From: Pieris napi
Lineage: Eukaryota > Arthropoda > Insecta > Lepidoptera > Pieridae
Direction of reading: 5' to 3'
Assembly: GCF_905475465.1 (NCBI RefSeq)
Contig: NC_062247.1
Span: 1,116,001 to 1,180,000 of the forward strand
DNA length: 64,000 bases
Part shown: piece after piece, positions 32,380-44,400 of the stretch
Position numbering within the stretch: the stretch's first letter is position 1
Layout of the letters: each line of letters opens with the position of its first letter
The notes under the pieces: model-generated
Database searches by the model: none
Seen by the model: the letters and a program-made list of their open reading frames with translations, nothing else
What the model was told of the DNA's origin: nothing
Translations under genes and position numbers: made by a program

Positions 32380-33530
32380 TTTTATATATTTTCTTTATGA
32401 ATGAAACCGAAATTTATTGTTTCAATTGTTTTTCCGCCGAAATTAAACACTGTGTCCACAAATGTGTGTACCAATCTGCATTCTTAATTCTTTTAACTAC
32501 TTACTTACTTTTGGACTTTTTATATATTTTTAAAACAAATATAGCCTCTGGTTAGGGACAATGTAGCAAATCAAGATTTTTTTTTTGTAGTCGGTTCACT
32601 ACTTTACTCGTTACAACATAATAATAATTAAATACTATTCTTTTCTATCAACATTCTCAAACACCATTAGGTATATAGCGAATAGATAAGCAAACTTCCG
32701 TGAACAGATACTTATTTGTATAAAAAACTACTTTAGAAGATGTCTAAGAAGTAATTTATTATTATAATGTATGGAAATATTACAAGGTTAAACGCCTCCG
32801 CAATTAATTTACCTTTAATGCAAACAATTTATTTTTATGAATGTACAATAAGTCCAATTGACGCCACGCCTCCAAAATAATCTGACTACTAAAATCTTAA
32901 TTTCATGTTATTTTTAACGTCATTAGTACCAAAGACAAGTTACGTAAATTGTAATCTCCATGTATACTTTTATATTTGGAAAATAATACATAAATTGTGA
33001 ATATAACAATAAAACAATAAAAACGCTTTAACAGAAAGACAAAATTGAGCATCAGTCAACGAAAAAATAAAATGCTAATTTAGTCCATATTAGTTTGTTT
33101 AAATGTCAGTACTGACATCTAGGATTTTTTTTGTGTAACTTAAATGTTTTTCAGCGCCATCTAGCGGAGTGAATGTGTATTAGCTTGAGTAACCAAAGCT
33201 TCATTCATTTTTAGTTAGAAGAACAAATGTTAATAGTTTACTACGGCTTTTGTAGATGGCGTTGGTAGTGGTAGTAATGTCAAAACAAAGAGGACTCAAT
33301 ACAACTAGAAAAATAAATAAAGTTTAAGTGTTTGTCTACTTATAATTATTTATTTTTAGAAGTAATATTTTTTTTTGCCATTTTTATTCCATACAGTAAA
33401 AAAAATTACAAATCAAATTTATTAAATAGAAATTGAAGTCGAACAGATTTAAATATGGGTGTTAGTTTTGTTATTATACACGTCTCAGTCTGCGTTAGTT
33501 GTTGTTATTTCCATTACTTTATGTTCTGCA
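32380..33530. other. AT-rich stretch, nothing recognised
   Basis: Frames are short and low-complexity. No family motifs are seen. Confidence 0.4.
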
Positions 33531-33534
33531 ATAT

Positions 33535-33695
33535 ACCCCTTGTGGGTAATGGCCTCCTCCTGAACTTTCCATTTTGATCTGTTTTTTGCTTCCTCTGTCC
33601 ATTTTTCACCAAAAAGCTTAACTATGTCGTCAGCCCATCGCTTTTGTGGTACCGCGTTTCTTTTTCCTAGAGGTCTCCAGTTGGTGGCTTCGGCA
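33535..33695 (-). pseudogene. RTE-like LINE ORF2 tail remnant
   Basis: 'gtaatggcctcctcctgaactttcc' and 'actatgtcgtcagcccatcgc' read on the minus strand as an 'RWADDIV' segment and 'SG-EEAIT' ending. It is a separate insertion from the complete element at 16606. Confidence 0.5.
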
Positions 33696-33944
33696 GTACA
33701 TCTTTTATTTGTTCACCTTGCAATATGCCCGTATTTAGTTTATGCCAACACAAATATAAGTTATTTATAATATTCTTAACCAATTAATACACTAGCTTAA
33801 ACCCAGGAACAAGGTTCAGTACCTGATTATAAAGGCTTGCAAATAAGTAAATAGTTTTTTAATAAAAAATCAGAATTCATGTAAAGTTTTTGGGTGTGAT
33901 GTAGATTGTAGGTGTAGCTTAAAATTAAATATTCGTGGATGTTA

Positions 33945-34085
33945 AATGTTACACACTCAATGCCAAAGGGCTCACAAGTGCGTTACCGGCCTTTTAGAAA
34001 TTGGTACTTTTCTTGAAGGGCCCGGAGGAGTCGAATTGGTTCGGATTTCGGAAATACTTCAGTGGGTAGCTGGTGGCGAGGTAAA
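33945..34085 (-). mobile_element. LINE 3' end fragment (family B)
   Basis: 'acactcaatgccaaagggctc' to 'gaattggttcggatttcgg' then 'cttcagtgggtagctgg' is family B including part of the LPTEVF-coding segment. Confidence 0.55.
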
Positions 34086-34089
34086 AACT

Positions 34090-34650
34090 GCTTTACAAAA
34101 CACTCAGTTGTGGAACAACTCTGAACATTCTCCATGGTTGATGGTTAATGCGGTAGAAGATACAAAGAGACCCCATAACTCCACACAACGCCAAGAGATC
34201 AAGCCGCTGGGAAAGAGATTCATAACGATGTCTTTACTACTATAAAACTAATTAAACTGTTTAATCAAAAAATAAAAATAGACCAATTATGTACTGATCA
34301 GAAAAACCAATGTAAGCCGGAAACCAGTGATTTGGCAAGTGTGGGTAACCAAGTATGGTTTAAAAGTAGGCCGTATTGTGTATGTGTTATGGGTGAAAAT
34401 AGCACAATTTTTAAACATATTAACGGGTGTTATTGGGACTATAAAGGATGCAATAGATATGTTGGACATACATTGAAGCATTTTATATGCATTTTCGGTA
34501 TTTTCTTTAAATTTCCTTGTTCAAATTTTCCAGCAAAAGCCAATTCAAAAGCAACTCCAAGGAGAAAATAAGTCTCTCTTATTTTAGCGAAGGATTTTAT
34601 TTAATTAGTTACGATTTTTGAGTCTGAAAAAGATTTATCAATACCAATGG
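34090..34650. other. Unassigned
   Basis: A 79-codon frame at 34332-34571 (+) reads VGNQVWFKSRPYCVCVMGEN and is Cys-rich, but I recognise no family and it overlaps a frame of similar length on the other strand. Confidence 0.35.
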
Positions 34651-34651
34651 C

Positions 34652-34857
34652 GCTGCAACATTTAAGGTCCGGGCCTCAGATTTCTGTGTCTGTTTGTCTG
34701 TGACACACACCGTCGACTTTTTGTGTGTATGCCGGTTTACGCACGATGTTTTCCTTCACTGTACGAGCCAGTATTAAATGCGCACATAGATAAAAAGTCC
34801 AAAGCACAGTCGGGGATCGAACCTACGACCCCGCGTTGAAACCACCAACACTGCTCT
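34652..34857 (-). mobile_element. tRNA-derived SINE
   Basis: An inverted copy, with the B-box-containing 'ggatcgaacctacgacc' near its right end. Confidence 0.6.
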
Positions 34858-34944
34858 GATTTATTATAACCGCCTTGTCTTAAAAAACCTATAATAAGAA
34901 TTACATTGAGTTTATATTAATATATTTATTACATATTAGTAGGC

Positions 34945-35130
34945 ACTCGCCCTCTGGCCATGAGAGTGGCCGATTTGGTTCTTCTTTATAAAATCAGCAA
35001 AAGAGTGGAACTCCTTGCCCCCTCCCATCTTCTCTAGACAATATAATATGGGTTCCTTCATAGCGGTTGAAAGAGCATCTGCTGGAGTTCCGTCCAATAG
35101 GCCACTTCTCACTTAACATCAGGTAGGATT
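34945..35130 (+). mobile_element. LINE 3' end, diverged
   Basis: The + strand reads EWNSLPPPIFSRQYNMGSF, the LINE RT C-terminal signature of a different subfamily from the MWNQLPTEVFP copies. Confidence 0.5.
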
Positions 35131-35219
35131 GTGGCAAAACCTCTGTATATATATATATATAACCTCATTATAGAAAAATGAAAATAAATATCACGATAGC
35201 GAGCAATGTAAACGTACAT

Positions 35220-35345
35220 TAATAAATTCACGCGAAAGCGATGCGCCCGATCTATTTCGGGATTTAGCGAGTGGCCGCCAACCTGCGCGCGCGCTGGTCG
35301 TGTAACAGATTTCTGATAGTGTAGTGTTAGTGATATGTTAACATC
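35220..35345 (+). promoter_or_regulatory. Ca-beta: Likely 5' UTR/promoter of Ca-beta exon 1a
   Basis: A locally GC- and CpG-rich stretch (gccgccaacctgcgcgcgcg) sits just upstream of ATG 35346, unlike the AT-rich surroundings. The span to the ATG has no other ATG-initiated long frame. I cannot point to a definite initiator or TATA box. Confidence 0.4.
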
Positions 35346-35408
35346 ATGACGAAGGCTTTAAGGATGGATCATTTTAAACGGCAGCGGTACGGCCTGCGCA
35401 AGAGACGG
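35346..35408 (+). CDS. Ca-beta: Ca-beta alternative first coding exon 1a
   Basis: ATG begins a basic 21-residue N-terminus (MTKALRMDHFKRQRYGLRKR, then R) that ends exactly at a GTAGGT donor in phase 0. Exon 2 (48756) starts in phase 0 with GSADSNYSQ, so the join is in frame. Alternative N-termini preceding a GSADSYTSRP-like segment are a known trait of calcium-channel beta subunits. Assignment rests on phase, donor and the upstream GC-rich segment, not on a recognised peptide. Confidence 0.55.
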
Positions 35409-38400
35409 GTAGGTCGAATTTATTCTCATAAAAAGTCAAATCTAGTTTCAAAAACTGTCAAGCCGTCAAATCAGCTGGACATTTTTGACAGTTCTTAAGA
35501 AAATATGACTACATAAGTGTGTCATATGTTTAGAAATATGTATTTGAAAGTGAATCGACTTCGAGAATTTACACTCCGACACACTCGAGGATAAAACAGA
35601 AATATGTTACACCTGTCAGAGTATTTCAATTATATCTAATGGTAGATATATAGATATATACCTAGTCCAGTCATAAGTTCTGTTATAAATGAAAATGTAT
35701 TTTTTTAATGAAGTAATGTAATATTATTAAAATGTATACCTTCATATTTACTAGTCTCAGCAAAAAATTTAAAAAAAATCTATTCGAAATGGCCACTTTT
35801 GGCTTTTATACAGGCCCTAAATCTGTTGGGCCACGAATCTATGGATTTACGCACTGTTTCCTAGGGAAATTTATCCACTGCTTGCACCAAAGATTTTTTA
35901 AGAGACTCAATGTCGAAGTGTCGTTTAGAGCTGGCCATATCCTCTAAAACTGATCATAATTTGAAGTCTAAAGGGTTGAGGTCTGGGCTAGATGAAGGCC
36001 AGTCTTCAGCTCTTATAAATCCGGATCGTTGGTTTCAAGCCAGGCCTGGGTAGTTCGTGCCAGGTGCAGAAGAAAAAAAGTATTGCTAAGAGAGAATAAC
36101 AAAACAATGGCGTGCACATTTGTCTTAAAGGGTAAAATTTTACATAGAAGTTACAATAACATTATGAGTCATATCATTATAGTAAATCCTTATATAATTT
36201 TATCGTTACATCATAACGTTATTAAAATATATTATTACGTTATCAAATTAATATTAATTATAATATTTCACTCAAATGATCGTTAATAGATTTTTTTTCG
36301 AAAAGTATTAAGTCGAAAGTCAGTCAGTGCAGTCAAAACTCTTTTTTTTTTAAATTGAGTCAAGCTATATAAACTTGGTACTGCCAAAATACAAAATTCA
36401 TAGAAGTGGTCTACAGGGCATGAAGTCCCATAATATCCGTAATACTTTTTTTGAATAGGTAATAATAACTTTATCTACCCTTGTGACAGTGCTACGAATA
36501 TAGGATAGATAAATGTCGGGATCAGTCGCTTTCGCTATTGGAAGTTACAGAAAATGCATGGTCAAAACCATCAACAGCGACTATTACGTGGCGTTGTTGG
36601 AGCGTTTAAAAAAGCAAATCGCGGGAAAACGCCCTAATTTGAAGAAGAAGAAAGTGAAACAGCACTTCACTTCATGAAAACCGCGTGACAAATCAATAAA
36701 AACGATGGCAAAATTCCATGAATTGGGCTTCGAATTGCTTCCGCATCCACCATATTCTCCAGATCTGGCCCCCACCGACGTTTTCTTGTTCTCAGACCTC
36801 AAGAGAATGCTCGCTAGATATAAGTTTTGCGCTGATGAAGAAGTTATTGCCGCAACTGAAACCTATTTTGAGGCTAAAGAATCGAAGGCATCGAAAAATT
36901 GTATGAAAGCTTTAATCGTCGTATCGCTCTCGAAGTCAAATCAAATTCTATAAGGATAGGAACTTTACATCAAAATGTATTCTAAACCGTCTAGTCAATA
37001 ACTTGCTGTCATTTAAATTCTGCAATTCATATTGCATTTGGATGTTCGCCATTGAATAGAAATACTTCGATGTCAAGATCAAGGTTCCTCCTAGAAGTCT
37101 ACTAGGCATCAAATAAATCTAATAAGTCGGCTGTCATTTGGCAACGCAATGATGCTATCTTACCTCACTGAGTGCCACAAATTGATAATGTTATCAATTT
37201 GTGGCACTCAAATCATCTAAGTTTTTGATCCGGCTCGAAGGACCAAAATGTTTGGTTTAGAAGGATGTTTTAAATATCAAAGCATACTAGGTCAAGAGAG
37301 TATTTAATGCTGATTAGCTATATGCTTGTTAAGATGCTGAAGAGTAGAGCCAGATTTAGAGCTCTGGAGGCTTCAGGGTAACAAAGTAGTGGAGGCGCCT
37401 GGCCCCAAATTATTTTCCAAATAAAATTAAAATAAACGAGTTTATCAATAAATATTTTAATTATTTATTGTGAAACCAAGTAGATTCTTTTAGTATTTAA
37501 CAAACATATAAAAATATATCAAAAGAAAAGTTGTTTACTAGTCGGAATTTAATATATTTTTTAGTTCCAAAGTCTCTAATGTGGGGACCCTCTTTTGAGG
37601 AGGCCCCGGAGCTATGGCCCCGGTTGCAATCCCCTAAATTCGGTCCTGCTGAAGAGACTGCCTGGGACTGGGCTATACTCTCGTATATGTCGCAACTCCG
37701 ATGAATTAGTAGTCGCTGCGCTTGAAAGTCAGCAAACCAGAGTGAACAAAATGTGCACCCAATGTGCCTCTTCATAGCAGCATAACTTTAAAAAAAATCC
37801 GTATGGAAATAGTGATTTTCCTTAAGTGAAGAATCTGCCTGAATTAATTAATTTTAACATAATTCAAGTGTCAGTTGTCAAGTATCAACGGTCTACAACA
37901 ATACTGATGTCAATGTTTGAGGTGGCAAAATGAAGCTGGTTTTTCTACGTTAGTTAGATTTCAAAACAAAACATTTGTTATTGATAAGCTCCCTGGAATT
38001 TAAATCGTTCTGATTATGAATGGATGACTCATACATCTTTCATCAGTATTTAGTTATTTTGGGAGAAATGAGCGGCTATTTGGGTTGAACGTGAAAAATA
38101 TGTATAATTTTTTTATATAAGATTTGTTTATGCACTTCTTGTACTTTATTCACCATATTTCTGTTTTTAGTTTTTCCCTTACTAGGGTTGCCTGTAAGAG
38201 ATCGCTTGTTAGCGATAAGGCTGCCCGTTGCATCCCTTATAATTTTTATGAATTGTGTGCTGTGTTTTTTCTTGCAATGCAACGAAGTATGAATAAATAA
38301 ATCAATGGCGCTGCAACCTTTTTAGGTCTCAGATATCTGTATCTGTTTCATGACCATTTGTCAATAGGCAAGAAGATGATCAGCCTGCCACAAGCTGTCG

Positions 38401-41400
38401 ACTTGGGTCTCCACGGTGCGATTTCCTCACGATGTTTTCCCGTTCGAGCGAATTTTAAATGCGCACATAGGAAGCACAAGTCCATTGGTACACAGCCGGG
38501 GATCGAACCTATCCCTATAGAGTCTCACGCTGAAGCCACTAAGCCAATACGGCTTGTTAAAAATATATATAGAAAGAAAAATTCACTGTTGTGTTTGGGG
38601 CTAAGGTTTGTAACGTCTTCAGTATTAACCTCTGATAGCTCTGGATTATTAATATTCCTCCATTCATAATAATCGTACGAGTTTCAAGGTCGTTTTGTGG
38701 ATTCCAGGATTAACACCGACAAAGAATTTCATTAGCTGCTTTATCGCCTAGAACAATATGTCCTGTAGCCTGTCTAGACACGGCGTACACATGACGCTAA
38801 GTGTGTCGTCACAATTAGGTCACAGTGATGTCAACTCCCGACAGCAAAAGTGCGCTGAAGATTTGGGAAAGCGCTACATTTCGTCGCTTTTCCATAATTT
38901 TGCGGTAAAAGTGACCTTCTTTTTTCTGGCAAAAAAATCTCAAGCGGTTAAAAAAGTGCTAGATTAAGAGCAAATTTTTTTGAGCGCTGACAAATTCAAG
39001 ATCCCGCTGGCTGTCCCGCTGTAGCGGTCATAGCGCTAAGTTGGCATCAGTGTTAGGTCAACGTTCCATCGATCGGTGGTGTGCGCATGCGTCACCATCT
39101 CAAACGAATATTTATTTTATAACTTAAACAATAAGAATCAAATTTCCGTCATTCTCAAGCCACTGCAGTTTTCGTTACTTTGGGACTTCAGAAGGAAAGT
39201 TAATAATTTTAGGTTGACTTTTACTGTTAAATCCTTTCTGTTTTGTAACATTAATAACACTGGTTTACGAGTTGAGGTCCTAGTTTCGGATCCCGTGATA
39301 TAACGACCTTTATCTTAGTCCTAGTGCAGTCCCTATGCACAGACAGTTGAACAACCACAAATTTCCTATAATATGTCTGGACTATATTGTACTGTTTGTT
39401 TATCTCTGTACGAGCCAAGGCATATACATTTTGCTCACAGGCTTTCTTAGTTTTATACGCATGGCGATTTCCTAAATCGTCGGAGTTACGCCCCGAGAGT
39501 TACATTACATTCGTTTCATAGCAATTAGCATTTAATTATTACGGTTATATAAGAATGCGAGTGGGTAATAGAGTAAAAATAGAATCCAAAATTAAAGAAC
39601 CCCGATGACCCAAGAACCGTACAGACTCAGAGTGATGTCGATATACCTAAGCAAGTTACTTTAAATGATATACAAAAAAGTGCGTTCGTACAAAGTACGC
39701 AATGTCAGAAGTGAAACGTCTTAGCATACAATTTTTTAAGTCTTGTTCATATTTATACAAATCTTAAACTTTAGATTTCCGAGACTTAGAGGGAGGGAAA
39801 AAGGAAGATATGTTATGAATTTAATGAATTTAATTGTCATTAAAATATTAAGTGTCGAAAATTAATACAAATTATAAATTTAATTTATTTCTTCGATAAT
39901 AAAACACGTGGTATTTTTGCTCTCTCCCTTTTCTTCGACAAAAACGCTGCACATCTTCATGAAACTTATATTATTATTATTGCGTTTTATCCGTAAAAAA
40001 TTTACCCTCATGCGCCCAAAGAACTTCAAAAACTATAAATCTGATTACAAAATCCTTTCAATGGGCGCCGTTTGCAAATTCGAATCATTCAGACACCTCG
40101 GTACATGAACGGAGGAGCTATACTTAATACATAAAAAATTTGACGTCGAATTGATAAGCACATTCTGATCTTTTTCTACCACAATAAATAAAATAAAAAT
40201 ATAACGAAGAAACGAATCAAGATCTGATAAAAATTTATCCAAAACACTCACAGTTATTTATGTTTCTATAAATATAATATAGAATAGATAACAGGAGGCA
40301 AACGGGCCGGAGGCTTACCTGATGTTAAGTGATACCACCGTCCTGGACTGATACTGGATACTGGACACTCAATACCAGAAGGCTCGCAAGTGAAGGCAGG
40401 CCTTTTAAGAATTGGTGCGCTCTTTACTTGATGGACCCTAAGTGGAATTGAAATACTCCAGAGGGCAGCTGGTTCCACATAGTGGATAGTTGTTATGAAT
40501 TCATCAATATGCTCTCAATAATATGTGGATACTAACTTCTATTCCTACTACTAAACTTACCAAGGTGTTTGAAAATGCAGTACCTAAAAGAAGGCTGTAC
40601 ACATCAAAAGTTAAATAATGTATATGGGTATTGCTTGGTCTGTTGTCTGTACCGGAACAAACTGTTGTCTCTAGTCGAAAACTCGAAACCGGACGGGTCG
40701 ACTAAATCCAGTCCGATTTAACCTCAAGAAGACACAAGTTGCGCGTTTTACGATAAAAAAACATTCTTTCTAGCTACTCTTTTCTTCGAGTAGTACCGGA
40801 ATAAACTGGTGTCTGTAGTCGAAACTCTGCTCCGTGGAGTCTTGGCCTGATTTCGTTTGTCTAAATCTAGTCCAATTTAATGCCAAAAAGAAGCTAAATA
40901 AGGAAAAAGAAGAAGAAGAAGAAATTTTCCGCAAAAAAAAAACACCCTTTGCCGCTCTTCTCTTTGAAAACACTCTCCCTTAAAGCCACAGCTGGCATTG
41001 GAAAACTGGGCGTTGACACGTGTGTTTAGTTCCGCGGTATTTTTAACGGAAAAACTAAATTAGCCTTCGTGAAGCTTGATGTGCTAAGCACGGCGAGACG
41101 GCAAGAAAACAGCATACTTAAACGGCCGGCTTCGCATTCTCCAGATTTGCTCTAGCATTGAGTATCTATGGTAGTCATCTCTGTCTATCACATATCAGGT
41201 GAGGTTCCTGCCCGTTGTGAGACCCTGTAAAGACAATCATGTCATCAATATAATCAATGGTAGCCCCTATCTGTTCGCTTATATCTTGTCACACAAACAC
41301 GGTTATAATTAATAATAATTACTGAAGTAACCTCCAACAGTTTATATTATTCTTTCAGTTGGGATACGAAAAACAAAGTCCGGCTACTATCTGGAATAAT

Positions 41401-44400
41401 CTAGTGTTCAAAAACAGCTGGTAGTTTCCTACAAACATATTATGTTAAAGGAATTGTGTTTTCCTTCCCATTTTAAATTGCAAAGCTCCATTTCTGAACT
41501 CTTGATAATATTTTAAATTTTTAAAGCTTTGTTTCAACATCCAACTCTAGACAAAAATGTTTTAGTTTTAATTACTTCGTCACCTACATGCACCGCAGTA
41601 GATGAAAGTATATAAGTACAAGACTATATATAGCTTACAGATGGATGTAAATAAAATAAGCTTTAGATATCATTGACTAACTGACAATTGTTGGTAGGTA
41701 AACCATCTCGATGAAGCTACAATTTTAACACACAAAGCAAGAATTTTCCGCCCTATAATTGTTATGTACCTTATTATGCAAACGCACGTTCGACTTTCAT
41801 TAACTATTTACATTTAAAAACACATGTTTATTGAACCCTAATATTTACCCTGTTGCGAAAGCAAGCGATGCGCGCGCACCTCATTCACCCGCCCGGGACG
41901 CGGGGTGCGGGGCATAGCAATCGCGGGGGAGGGGTGCGGTTACCGTTAGTTTCCGTGTGTTCGCGCGGCCGTCGGGGTGACCGCGCGGCCGATGCGTGGC
42001 CACAACGGCCGACCACGACGGAATCCCTTTGGTGGTCCAAGGTGGCCACCATCTCCAGCCACCATGTCGTAACATGATGGGTTACAACAGTCAAGGCCAC
42101 GGTTACAACAAATTGTTCGCTCAGGTGCGTGCGCAGTGCGTTTTATAAGCGATACTGGAAGATGGGCTTCAGCCGCGTATGGAATTTCTTGTTAAATCTC
42201 GGTAATGTCGGATTACGCTAGGATCCAGGAAGTGGTTTCCAGTATACTTACCAGCTAAATGGCGTACAGTTTGTTTGAATAAGACTTGTTTGTGTTTATC
42301 TATCGTTTGTAACATTGGTTCTATCAACTCCTCTCTCGTCCTCATATATTTAGTTGTACATACTACATCATAATCGAATTTGACCCATCGTGTAATAGGA
42401 TTAACTTGGAGTAGTAATTCCCCATAAATTTAGCAACTCATTGTCCATTCGATGTGGATTGAAGCGATGACGCTATTTAGCCTGGTTTTTATCAGTCTAT
42501 TATCGTGTCAGTAACGAGATTGTAATGACACTGGTGATTGACGTTGCTTCAGTCAAGTACTCTAATAAAAAAGCTAAGAAAACAATTTGCTCCAACCGCT
42601 AGTAAAGTTAATATAGAAATCAAATTTTGAATCACTTTCGCCTCATTTTACTATCAGTAATTTAAAAATAAACTCCTTAAAGTTTTTGAGTCGAACCATA
42701 GAGAATATTAGACCGTCAATTCTTGTAATAATAGGTACAAATTTAATTAGTCCTCTTGAAAGTTGTTCTCTCTTGAGCAGTTAGATGAGATGCAAGTTTA
42801 AGCAAGTCCGTTTACGTCAAAACATTTAACTGACATCAAAACAATAAAAGACTAATAATAATCACGAACAGTTCTATTAATAAAAGTTAACCGCCCGTGC
42901 TACAAAGTTAGGATTTCAATAACATACCAAAATATTTAGCTAAAACATTGTTAATCCAAACTACGTCAAACCCAGATATTCTATTTCTAGTGTATAAACA
43001 CTGATTCACTTTCATCCATAAGTGTATCTTCTATCTTTGGAAGATTATTATTGTTTTTGAAAAATTAACGTTGGTCAATTGTCAATGTCTCTACTTTGAC
43101 ACGAAAACTTTCGTCATTATATTTAACAATGCTACATATATTTTAATCTGTAATAGTCTAATTTTTAAATAATACAACAATTTGAAGTTTTAATTGCTCA
43201 ATCTGCAGTGATTATTAAAGAAGCTTCTGGAATTAAGTGGCTATCTTGGCTGCGTACAAAAATGAGTGTATACTGTATAGGGAATGGAATGTGGGGGTTG
43301 AACATTTAAATGACGTCATTGATATCGCCGCCTGTCTGCCGCCAACCAAACCCTGACCAACAAACCTCTGAGATAATCGATAATACTGGCCGAATAGCAA
43401 ACTTTTTGTTAACTCATTGAAATAATACTTTATATTAAAACACAGAGCTCTTTGCTAAAGATGTTAAAATACATGCAGATTTTATTTGTAGAGTTATTAG
43501 CTTCATTATTCGCACGTCCAGTGTTTTAGTCTTAGTAATTTAGTATTTGTAGTGCATTCAGTATTTAGTTCTTATAGTAATTATTTGTTTTTTCTCACAC
43601 GCTTACACTAATTAAAGCTAGCTATATGTATGTTGCTTTTATTGCGCTTCATTTTTATCACGTCATTAATTCATAATTTCTATTCTCTTTGAAGGTTCTC
43701 TATATGTTTGAATACTGCATGTTTTTGTATGTACATTGTCACAAACGCGGACCCAGCTCTAGAGGTTACTGTTACTGCCACTCAAAGATTAACCAAGTGC
43801 GACTCGTTCACATAGAAGTACAGAGGTATCTCGATAATTTGAATCTCTAGATAAATTTTTCCCCATCGATTAATTGAATAAAATCAATGTAATTGGTCCC
43901 TTCGGTAATTTGAAGTTGAGGGAATAGTATCTGCAACATGCGATCATTTGAAGTCCAGGTTTCTCTATATAAATTGAAGTGTTTATCACGCACGGACCTG
44001 TCGTTTGTTTGACTGAAGTTGCTCACTCAATAAAAGATTACGGACTTTCGAAATAAAAATTTGTGAATTGTATTGAATTGTTAATACATAATATATAGAA
44101 ATAATAAATCACGAATTTTGATCAAACCCCTATTTACTTAAAATCCCCCACGTTGTTATTTAAACGCTAGTATAAATATTATTTATACTAGCGTTTAAAT
44201 ATTTTATTATATAATTTGAAACAAGAATTTCAAATTATCGAGTGTCAACTATATAATATGATTTAAATAATTAAATAATGCTCACATTGCAACTAAAGTT
44301 CTTTATTAATCACATCTAGACTCAATTAATACAGATCTCATAAATTTTAACTGTCTTTTGCTGTATTAAGAAAGAAAAATAAAAGCCAGAAGAGACATAA

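Noticed and set aside
35140..35162. TATATATA run before exon 1a as a TATA box
   Set aside because: It is a simple AT microsatellite about 190 bp upstream of the ATG; nothing ties it to a start site.
41853..42100. Overlapping Arg/Pro/Gly-rich frames on both strands
   Set aside because: They coincide with the CpG-rich block before exon 1b, their composition follows the base content, and the + frame is out of register with the ATGATG exon.
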